Source: Deltaproteobacteria bacterium
Lineage (GTDB): Bacteria; Desulfobacterota; Desulfobacteria; Desulfobacterales; ETH-SRB1
Reading direction: 5' to 3'
NCBI GenBank assembly: GCA_030627475.1
Contig: DAOURZ010000030.1
Coordinates: 1-9,699, forward strand
Length of the DNA stretch: 9,699 bases
Shown here piece after piece: positions 1-5,813 of this stretch; the stretch's first letter is position 1, and the number at the start of each line of letters is the position of its first letter. Both the position numbers and the translations under genes were made by a program. The notes under the pieces were generated by a model. The model saw only the letters and a list, made by a program, of their open reading frames with translations. It had not been told where the DNA came from and searched no databases.

Positions 1-978
1 CGAATAAAAGTACAGGTAGAACCAACACGAAAGATCGCATCAAAGCTTGGGGTAGAAGAGTTTTTGCGTGTAAAGCTTGGCGTTGTTGGAAACAGGATTG
101 TGGCAACTCCTTTACCAAGAGGTGCGGGCTGTATAACTACCGTAACGAGGGCAGATGGTATCATACGCATTCCAAATCATATGGAAGGATTAAATACTTA
201 TGAAAAGATTGATGCGGAACTTCTGCGTCCTTTGTCTTTTATAAAAAATACAATTGTTGCTGTTGGAAGTCATGACAACTCACTTGATATTCTGGCTGAT
301 CAGATAAGATCAAAACACAGCAGCATTACATTTTCTTCAAGTAACGTCGGCAGCATGGGAGGATTGATGGCAATAAAAAAGGGAGTATGCCACCTCGCCG
401 GTTCACATCTTTTAAACATCGAAAACGGCTCTTATAACATATCATACATAAAAAAATATTTGCCTGATGTCAGCATAAGACTTGTTAATTTTGTATTCAG
501 GGATCAGGGCTTAATTGTCCTTCCCAACAATCCCAAAAAAATAAAAGGAATAGAAGATCTTGGCCGAGACGATATTGTATTCATAAACAGACAATCCGGA
601 TCAGGGACAAGAATCCTTCTTGATTACAGATTGCAACAGCTCGGCATTGAACCCGGAACAATAAGAGGATATGCAAATGAGGAGTACACTCATATGTCTG
701 TAGCAGTGGCAGTGCTCAGCGGTGCAGCAGATGTTGGTTTGGGAATTTATGCAGCGGCAAAGGCGCTTGGTTTGAATTTTATACCTGTTGTAATGGAACA
801 GTATGATCTTGTAATTCCAAAAGAACATTTCGAGTCAAAAAATATCCAAATTCTGCTTGAAACCATAAATACCGCAAAATTTAAAAAACGGGTTGAAGCT
901 TTAGGCGGATATCATACTGAACGAACAGGTGAAATTATTGCGATTTTGGATAGTCCATACAAAGAAATAAAGGTTTGA
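1..978 (+). CDS. MoeA C-terminal domain fused to PBP-like (PF12727-type) domain, 5'-truncated
   Basis: The reading frame is open from the first base, so the true start and the catalytic MoeA domains lie upstream; 325 codons are visible. The first ~70 residues match the end of molybdopterin molybdotransferase MoeA (EEFLRVKLG, then PLPRGAGCITT, ADGIIRIP and EGL). MoeA inserts molybdate into adenylylated molybdopterin in the cytoplasm. The remaining ~250 residues look like the periplasmic-binding-protein-like domain often annotated in 'MoeA/LysR substrate binding-domain' proteins. Key signs are SSSNVGSMGG, RDQGLIV, the RQSGSGTR loop (about window codons 197-204), the EEYTH segment and ADVGLGIYAAA. 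By analogy with tungstate/molybdate-binding folds this domain may bind the oxyanion or a related ligand; that is inference. There is no transmembrane segment in the visible part, so it is probably cytosolic. The in-frame TTG at 64 is internal and not a start. Stop TGA at 976-978. Confidence 0.88.
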   Translation, partial: RIKVQVEPTRKIASKLGVEEFLRVKLGVVGNRIVATPLPRGAGCITTVTRADGIIRIPNHMEGLNTYEKIDAELLRPLSFIKNTIVAVGSHDNSLDILADQIRSKHSSITFSSSNVGSMGGLMAIKKGVCHLAGSHLLNIENGSYNISYIKKYLPDVSIRLVNFVFRDQGLIVLPNNPKKIKGIEDLGRDDIVFINRQSGSGTRILLDYRLQQLGIEPGTIRGYANEEYTHMSVAVAVLSGAADVGLGIYAAAKALGLNFIPVVMEQYDLVIPKEHFESKNIQILLETINTAKFKKRVEALGGYHTERTGEIIAILDSPYKEIKV

Positions 979-1089
979 GAGATCGGAAGATATCAAATGG
1001 AACATATTAAATAGTTCAGGTCAAATCCAGGTATCTGGTGATCGCAAAAGACATTGGGAACGTGGACGAAGTAATAAAGGTAAGCGTCT
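979..1089. other. Intergenic gap between MoeA-PBP and CDF genes
   Basis: These 111 bases hold no complete gene. No convincing -35/-10 pair and no hairpin followed by a T-run is visible. A short open stretch in frame with base 1020 ends at a TAA near 1093 (see findings). The ribosome binding site of the CDF gene lies at the right end (AAAGG, 1076-1080). The gap is long enough to hold a promoter, so co-transcription of the two flanking genes is unproven. Confidence 0.5.
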
Positions 1090-2361
1090 GTGAATAACCC
1101 GGAAATACATACTGACAGAACAAACAATACTCTTATAAAAGAAGCCAAACAAATTGAGCGAATAGCTCTTTATGCATTACTCCTTAACTTTGTACTTACA
1201 GGAATCAAAGGTGTACTCGCATACTTTTCAGGCAGCCTGGCTATTGCCGCAAATGCAATTGACTCCGCAAGTGATTCTGTTGCTTCTCTCACTATACTCG
1301 GCGGCCTGAAATTATCTGCCCGAAAAAGTCCCAGGTTTCCGTATGGATTGTACAAGATTGAAAATGTAATCTCGGTAATTTTGGCGATGTTCATATTTTT
1401 TGCAGGATACGAAATCGTCCGGAATATCCTCTCACCAGGTATGGAATCGCCAACTATTACGTTGGGACATATCGGCTGGTTATCATTTGGAACATTGATC
1501 ACGTTTTTGTTTGGACAGTATGCGCTTGCTGCGGGCAAGCGCACAAAGTCACCTACCTTGATTGCCGAGGGGCGCCATCGGCAGGTTGATGTGCTTTCTT
1601 CACTCGTGGTTTTGCTGGCAGTGGGACTTCATTATTTTGGATTGGATATAGATTTTTTTGGAATAACCATAGATCACATTGCAGCCGGACTGGTACTTAT
1701 TTTTATCGGATATACCGGATGGGAGATACTTTCCGACGGGATGCGCGTGCTCCTTGATGCCTCTCTTGACCTTGAAACACTCGGCCAGATACGAAAGATC
1801 ATCGAATCACAGCCAATGGTAACAGAGGTCCGGCGCTTGACGGGCCGAAATGCAGGCCGTTACCGCTTTCTGGAAACAGAGGTGGTTTTGCGTACCGGCA
1901 ATCTGAAAAAAGCCCATGCAATCAGCCAACATATCGAAGCGGACATTAGAAAACAGATGCCTCTGGTAGAGCGGGTAGTGATTCACTACGAGCCACAAAT
2001 GAACGAGCACTTGCGCATCGCAGTACCGCTTGCATACGATATGAAGCAGATCAGTGCTCATTTTGGCGAAGCGCCATACTTTGCGTTGGTGCTCTTGCGT
2101 TTTGCCGACGGGAACATTGAACGTCAGGAAGTAGTAACCAATCCGCACACCAGGGTTTCTAAAGCCAAAGGAATTCGCGTGGCCGAGTGGCTAATTGAGC
2201 ATAAAATAGACGTGGTAGTGGTAAAAGAGGATTTACATAAAAAAGGGCCGGCATACGTTTTTGCTGATGCAGGGGTAGAGTTGCAAGTATGTTCGGTAGG
2301 CCAATTGAGTGAAGCAATTGACTTCTTTAGAGAAACCAAACTTTTCAAAAACTTTTTCTGA
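1090..2361 (+). CDS. CDF-family cation efflux transporter with C-terminal NifX/NifB-type (Nitro_FeMo-Co) domain
   Basis: Inner-membrane divalent metal/H+ antiporter of the cation diffusion facilitator family, 423 residues; plain CDF proteins are about 300. The GTG start has AAAGG nine bases upstream. Six transmembrane helices fall roughly within residues 24-215. The intramembrane metal site is complete: D58xxxD62 in helix 2 and H163xxxD167 in helix 5, the DxxxD/HxxxD pattern of FieF (Fe/Zn type). A cytoplasmic CDF C-terminal domain follows (about 225-302), ending in VVIHYEP. The position of FieF His248 appears to be Glu (E264), so the cytoplasmic metal site may differ. Residues 308-412 form a second domain resembling dinitrogenase iron-molybdenum cofactor proteins: LRIAVPL, SAHFGEAPYF, NPH, GIRVAEWL and a KKGPAYVFADAGVE segment. 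It may sense or chaperone a metal or cluster; that is inference. The middle and 3' parts are GC-richer than neighbouring genes. Metal specificity cannot be read from the sequence. Confidence 0.93.
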   Translation: MNNPEIHTDRTNNTLIKEAKQIERIALYALLLNFVLTGIKGVLAYFSGSLAIAANAIDSASDSVASLTILGGLKLSARKSPRFPYGLYKIENVISVILAMFIFFAGYEIVRNILSPGMESPTITLGHIGWLSFGTLITFLFGQYALAAGKRTKSPTLIAEGRHRQVDVLSSLVVLLAVGLHYFGLDIDFFGITIDHIAAGLVLIFIGYTGWEILSDGMRVLLDASLDLETLGQIRKIIESQPMVTEVRRLTGRNAGRYRFLETEVVLRTGNLKKAHAISQHIEADIRKQMPLVERVVIHYEPQMNEHLRIAVPLAYDMKQISAHFGEAPYFALVLLRFADGNIERQEVVTNPHTRVSKAKGIRVAEWLIEHKIDVVVVKEDLHKKGPAYVFADAGVELQVCSVGQLSEAIDFFRETKLFKNFF

Positions 2362-2398
2362 AACGAGGATATTGCGGAAGTTAATTAGTCCCTGTTCC

Positions 2399-3235
2399 TT
2401 ATGTTGTTGAGGTATCTACAATAATTCCAGCACCTTTTAGAAATAATTCAATATCCCGCCAGAATATTTTCCAGTTTGGAGGGCAATCGTTGTGTCCGCA
2501 ATCATAGGTTATCATTTTGCCGTTTTTTGCTGCCTTGTAAAGAGCAATTCCATGAGCATATGGAATTGTTTTATCATATTTCCCGTGAATTATCAGTACA
2601 GGTTTTGAATATGATTTGATCACTGATAAATTGTCAAATGGATCCTTTACAAGAAAGCCCGGGATAAAGAACTTTGAGGCCATTGACCGGATACTTGTAA
2701 ATGTCGATTTAAGGATTAAAATCGCTGAAGACCGCTTTGCAGCAAGTGCGCAGGCTGCACCTCCGCCGATTGAACGTCCGAATATTATAATTTTCTCAGA
2801 GTCAACATCATTTCGTGCTGCCAATAAATCATATGCTGAAATCATAGCTTCAGTAATACTTTTTTGAGAAGGGTTTCCCTCGGATCTGCCGTAACCGGGA
2901 TATTCAACAAGCATTACTCCAATTCCAAAAGCAGCAAAATTTTTAAATTCTTCCGTCCAGAAGTCAATTAATTCAGAATTACCATGAGCAAAAATCACAG
3001 CCGGACAACCAGCTTTATAATGCACAGATGCCGGCGGCAGAAACCATGATTCGATTTTGCCGGAACTTGTGTTCAGCCATATTTTTTCCAGACCGCAAAT
3101 TTTATCTTTTGCATCTGAAAATTCAGAAATTCGATAGCGGGGGAATATAATTCGCCGTTGCACCAGGAAAAGAAAGCAAGAATAAATAATGTATAAAAAG
3201 AAAGCTGCAAAAACTAATTTGATAAGTATATTCAC
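2399..3235 (-). CDS. Membrane-anchored alpha/beta hydrolase (serine hydrolase, Bem46/YfhR-like)
   Basis: 278 residues. An uninterrupted hydrophobic stretch at 4-26 followed by QRR reads as a signal anchor rather than a cleavable signal peptide; topology is not certain. The catalytic triad is visible: Ser155 in the nucleophile elbow GRSIGG, Asp221 in HGKYDKTIP, and His248 in CGHND. The oxyanion-side motif is FAHGN (82-86), and VEYPGYGRSEG (110-120) is typical of the Bem46/YfhR-like group. The likely activity is hydrolysis of an ester, thioester or amide, but the substrate cannot be deduced. The start is GTG (3233-3235) with GAAAGG seven bases upstream. It lies 33 bases after the stop of the unknown 245-residue gene and is read in the same direction as the two-component genes, so it is probably the last gene of that operon. 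It converges with the CDF gene across 37 bases that show no clear terminator. Confidence 0.88.
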   Translation of the reverse strand: MNILIKLVFAAFFLYIIYSCFLFLVQRRIIFPRYRISEFSDAKDKICGLEKIWLNTSSGKIESWFLPPASVHYKAGCPAVIFAHGNSELIDFWTEEFKNFAAFGIGVMLVEYPGYGRSEGNPSQKSITEAMISAYDLLAARNDVDSEKIIIFGRSIGGGAACALAAKRSSAILILKSTFTSIRSMASKFFIPGFLVKDPFDNLSVIKSYSKPVLIIHGKYDKTIPYAHGIALYKAAKNGKMITYDCGHNDCPPNWKIFWRDIELFLKGAGIIVDTSTT

Positions 3236-3244
3236 TCCTGCGCC

Positions 3245-3270
3245 TTTCGATATTTAAATTTTTCGATATT
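3245..3270. repeat. Short direct repeat TTTCGATATT before the hydrolase gene
   Basis: TTTCGATATT occurs at 3245-3254 and again at 3261-3270, a 16-base period, in the 33-base gap between the unknown gene and the hydrolase gene (the second copy runs into the stop codon of the former). It could be a regulator site for the hydrolase or simple AT-rich chance; no function is assigned. Confidence 0.4.
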
Positions 3271-4006
3271 ATAAAACTTCCCATGGCGGAATTGATTTGG
3301 ATAAAGATCTATAAACAGCATCTGTCTTTAGCTGCATGTTCTTTCTATCTGCCTCTTCTTTTTCACAAAATATTTTAAGAGAAATATGAAACTTCCGCTT
3401 TTTTTTATTAAATATCACAATTTCACAATAATTACCTCTGTCATAAATGAATTTGTAGGGGTAATCATTTCTTTCCGAAAGCAATGTTGCCCGATAAACC
3501 TCGTCAAATGTTAATGAAATATGCTTAAAACATATATCATTATCTTCCGGAGCTATATTTACACCAAGTTCATGTGCAAATTGCTCAAGTTCCTCTCTTG
3601 TGCAGTTAATAGTCCTGTAATACCTTTTATTTGATATATCCTCGCATTCACATCGGATATACTCCTTAAGAAAACGGCCTGTTTCCTTCTTTATACCGGA
3701 ATCACTTCTGTTTTTTTTCTTCTGATAGTTCTTTAATCTGTTATAATTTATAATTGCTCTTTTTAATCCACGAAAAATTGATGATCTTCTGTTTGCGAAC
3801 TTGAGATCTCGCAATATAATGGTTTTGAAACGATTTATTGCTGCATCCTCCATATGTTTAATATCTGATAAAGTAAGTATTAGCTTTGGGCCTTCTTCTT
3901 TTTCCGTAAGATAATAAAAAGCTTCATAAAAAGCTACTTCCGGCATTTCTCCTGAATTCTCAATCCAGTCAACTTCCTGTTGCAAATAGTTTTCCCTGGA
4001 ATTCAC
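3269..4006 (-). CDS. Protein of unknown function in two-component operon
   Basis: 245 residues; I do not recognise the family. It has no signal peptide and no transmembrane segment, so it is probably cytoplasmic. The N-terminal part (about 1-70) is acidic and looks helical, with an FYEAFYYL stretch. A strongly basic region follows (about 71-114: ANRR, FRGLKR, KKKNR). The C-terminal half has a CEC pair (C119, C121), further cysteines at 135, 159, 194 and 214, and alternating hydrophobic strands (for example CEIVIF and KFHISLKIF). The GTG start (4004-4006) lies six bases after the response-regulator stop, with GGGAG upstream inside that gene's end. Translation is therefore probably coupled, and the protein likely works with, or downstream of, the two-component system. 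Membership in the operon is well supported by spacing. Roles such as adaptor, nucleic-acid binding (basic patch) or metal binding (cysteines) are only possibilities. Confidence 0.75.
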   Translation of the reverse strand: MNSRENYLQQEVDWIENSGEMPEVAFYEAFYYLTEKEEGPKLILTLSDIKHMEDAAINRFKTIILRDLKFANRRSSIFRGLKRAIINYNRLKNYQKKKNRSDSGIKKETGRFLKEYIRCECEDISNKRYYRTINCTREELEQFAHELGVNIAPEDNDICFKHISLTFDEVYRATLLSERNDYPYKFIYDRGNYCEIVIFNKKKRKFHISLKIFCEKEEADRKNMQLKTDAVYRSLSKSIPPWEVL

Positions 4007-4012
4007 TTTTTA

Positions 4013-4750
4013 TCACGCTCCCTGCTGATCGAAAACATAGCCTATTGAACGAAGGCTTTTAAAATGTGCCGGATTTTTGGGATTATCCTCAAAATATTTT
4101 CTAAATCTCACAATAAAATTATCTACAGTTCTGGTTGACATACCTCTTGTGTACCCCCATCCGATTTCCAAAAGTTTGCTTCTCGAAAGCGGCATACCGC
4201 AATTTGTAATAAAAAGTTTCAAAAGTTTTACTTCCTGCTCTGTCAGATTTATTTTTCCGCATTTACAGTCTGCAACAGAAGTTTCAAAATTGATCCGGTT
4301 GCCTCCAAAAGTATAGATTTTCGGTAATGAAGAAAGCCCGAGCCTGTTTATATTATTTCCCACATGGTTCCAGGATCCTCTGGTTAAAAGTCTCTCAACT
4401 CTCAGCAAAAATTCTTCAAGATTAAAAGGCTTTGAAAGATAATCATCCACTCCATAAGAAAAACCTTTTATCCTGTCATCGGGTTCTCCCTTGGCGGATA
4501 AAATAAGTACAGGAATCCGTTCATCTTCAAGACGAATATTTTGAAGCACAGACAATCCGTCAATTCCGGGCAGCATTATATCAAGTACTATCAGATCAGG
4601 TATCCGTTCTTTCCATTTTTTAAGGCCTGAAACACCGTCTGAAGCAATAACTACATCATATCCCTGGAGTGAAAGATTCAATTTTAAACCTTCCGCTATA
4701 TGTTCTTCATCTTCGATTACAAGAATACGCTTTTTATCGGTGTTATTCAT
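4013..4750 (-). CDS. OmpR/PhoB-family response regulator
   Basis: 245 residues, the usual length for a receiver plus winged-helix regulator. The receiver domain (about 7-123) has the acidic pair E13/D14, phosphoacceptor Asp57 in LIVLDIMLPG, Ser85 in LILSAKG as the conserved Ser/Thr, and Lys107 in YLSKPF. The C-terminal DNA-binding domain (about 140-242) shows LTEQEVKLLKLF, an SRSKLLEIGWGY segment, the recognition-helix region STRTVDNFIVRFRKYFE, and the terminal SIGYVF wing, all typical of OmpR-type trans_reg_C. It should be phosphorylated by the kinase encoded 12 bases upstream and then bind tandem DNA repeats. A candidate site lies at 5719-5739. The ATG start has a weak AGGG about nine bases upstream. 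The target genes are unknown; self-regulation and control of the divergent gene are inferred. Confidence 0.96.
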   Translation of the reverse strand: MNNTDKKRILVIEDEEHIAEGLKLNLSLQGYDVVIASDGVSGLKKWKERIPDLIVLDIMLPGIDGLSVLQNIRLEDERIPVLILSAKGEPDDRIKGFSYGVDDYLSKPFNLEEFLLRVERLLTRGSWNHVGNNINRLGLSSLPKIYTFGGNRINFETSVADCKCGKINLTEQEVKLLKLFITNCGMPLSRSKLLEIGWGYTRGMSTRTVDNFIVRFRKYFEDNPKNPAHFKSLRSIGYVFDQQGA

Positions 4751-4762
4751 GAAAACACCCTG

Positions 4763-5716
4763 TTAAAATTTATATGGTAGCATTAAAGTAAAAACCGATC
4801 CTTTTCCTATTCCTTTACTTTCCGCAATGACTTTTCCTTTATGGATTCGTGCAATATTCTGAACAAGATGCAGGCCAAGACCGCTGCCCTTTGCTGACAT
4901 ATTATCAGACTGACCGGCCTGATAAAATTTCCTAAATATTTTGTTAGTTTCATTCTTGTCAAATCCAATCCCGTTGTCCTCAAAATGTATATGCAGTTCA
5001 CGCTGTTGTGGTTCAAAAGTAATATCTATTACAGGTCTTTCCGACTTGTTATATTTAACAGCGTTAGTCAAAAAATTCATAAGAAGCATCTCAAATAAAG
5101 ACAAATCTATCCGATAAGGGAAAGAAAGGCCGGATGGATTATGAATATTTATCTCGCAATTCTGAAAAAGATGGTTGTTATTATTAAGAAATTTCTGAAC
5201 TACTTGATCAAGGTTTACTATAGAAAAATTTCCTTTATAATTTTTGCTTTGAATTCTGGCAAGGTTCAAAATCCGGTTTATGTTGTCAGAAAGCTGGTTT
5301 ACATCCTGAATCATATAGCGGATGTATTTAAGCCGATCTTCTCTCGAAAGCTCATATTTTAAAAAAGTTTGCAGATATAACTTCAATGAAGTAACCGGAG
5401 TTTTCAGCTCATGGGTAAAATTGTTGATAAAATTATGCTGTAATCTGTATAATTGCGCTGTTTTCTGGGTATATACAAATATCATAAATATGCCCATCAA
5501 AATTATACCGACAAGAATCGAAAGAACCATAATAACTACCCATGTCTGAGATTCTAAAACCTGATCGGGATCAAGGTTAAACCTTGACATAACAGCGTTA
5601 AGGCCTGTGCTGACCTCCATATACCAGTGAATATACAGAACTAGAGACATTATCAAGGCTACTATTGATAAAACAAAGACAAGAAGCGGATGAAAAAATA
5701 ATTTTGATTTATTCAT
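4763..5716 (-). CDS. Sensor histidine kinase, two TM helices, no HAMP or PAS domain
   Basis: Membrane histidine kinase of about 317 residues. I prefer the ATG at 5714-5716 (protein begins MNKSKLFFHP). An in-frame GTG at 5762-5764 would add 16 residues, but those would span the candidate operator repeat; neither start has a strong ribosome binding site. Numbered from the GTG, TM1 is about 24-47 and TM2 about 75-97, with an extracytoplasmic loop of only about 27 residues. TM2 runs into the dimerisation domain through roughly 20 residues, without a recognisable HAMP or PAS domain. His118 in the H-box NFTHELKTP is the phosphorylation site. The ATPase domain has an N-box around N234 (NFLTNAVKYN), G1 DNGIGFD (263-269), an F-box IFRKFYQ and G2 KGSGLGL (293-299). 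The small loop suggests signal detection in or at the membrane. Cognate partner of the adjacent regulator. Confidence 0.95.
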   Translation of the reverse strand: MNKSKLFFHPLLVFVLSIVALIMSLVLYIHWYMEVSTGLNAVMSRFNLDPDQVLESQTWVVIMVLSILVGIILMGIFMIFVYTQKTAQLYRLQHNFINNFTHELKTPVTSLKLYLQTFLKYELSREDRLKYIRYMIQDVNQLSDNINRILNLARIQSKNYKGNFSIVNLDQVVQKFLNNNNHLFQNCEINIHNPSGLSFPYRIDLSLFEMLLMNFLTNAVKYNKSERPVIDITFEPQQRELHIHFEDNGIGFDKNETNKIFRKFYQAGQSDNMSAKGSGLGLHLVQNIARIHKGKVIAESKGIGKGSVFTLMLPYKF

Positions 5717-5718
5717 AA

Positions 5719-5739
5719 TTTGTAAAACTTTTGTAAAAC
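5719..5739 (-). promoter_or_regulatory. Tandem 11-base direct repeat, candidate OmpR/PhoB-type operator
   Basis: On the - strand GTTTTACAAA occurs twice (5739-5730 and 5728-5719) with one base between, giving an exact 11-base period. Read as half-sites it is GTTTTAC-AAAA-GTTTTAC. That is the layout of PhoB boxes (two 7-base half-sites, A/T-rich 4-base spacer), although the half-site sequence differs. A partial third copy, GTTTTAT, lies at 5746-5740. The repeat ends two bases before the preferred kinase start, so binding could repress the kinase-regulator operon. It also lies upstream of the divergent gene and could activate it. Binding is inferred from geometry and location. Confidence 0.5.
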
Positions 5740-5813
5740 ATAAAACAATGCTGTAATTTTTCACTATTTTCTAGTATAAAGTTCTTTTTAATAAAATTTA
5801 TAAAGGTCAATAA
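5740..5813. promoter_or_regulatory. Divergent AT-rich control region
   Basis: This stretch separates the two-component operon (-) from the 607-residue gene (+) and must hold at least part of both promoters. On the + strand TATAAA at 5775-5780 is a plausible -10, but the hexamer 17 bases upstream (TGTAAT, 5752-5757) is a poor -35, which would fit an activator-dependent promoter. On the - strand TATACT (5778-5773) is a possible -10 without a good -35. AAAGG at 5802-5806, seven bases before ATG 5814, is the ribosome binding site. The exact promoters are uncertain. Confidence 0.35.

Noticed and set aside
975..1010. TTGAGA (975-980) and TATTAA (1005-1010) as a promoter for the CDF gene
   Set aside because: The spacing is 24 bases, too long for a sigma-70 type promoter, and the hexamers are otherwise weak.
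2362..2398. Possible bidirectional terminator between the CDF and hydrolase genes
   Set aside because: Only short GGAA/TTCC-type pairings are present, with no stable stem followed by a T-run on either strand.
5716..5764. Extending the histidine kinase to the GTG at 5762-5764 (16 extra residues)
   Set aside because: There is no ribosome binding site before the GTG, the extra codons would span the 11-base tandem repeat, and the ATG at 5716 begins a typical membrane-protein N-terminus. It remains possible.
5773..5811. TTGACC (5811-5806) and TATACT (5778-5773) on the - strand as a promoter for the kinase operon
   Set aside because: The spacer is about 26-27 bases, well outside the usual 16-18.
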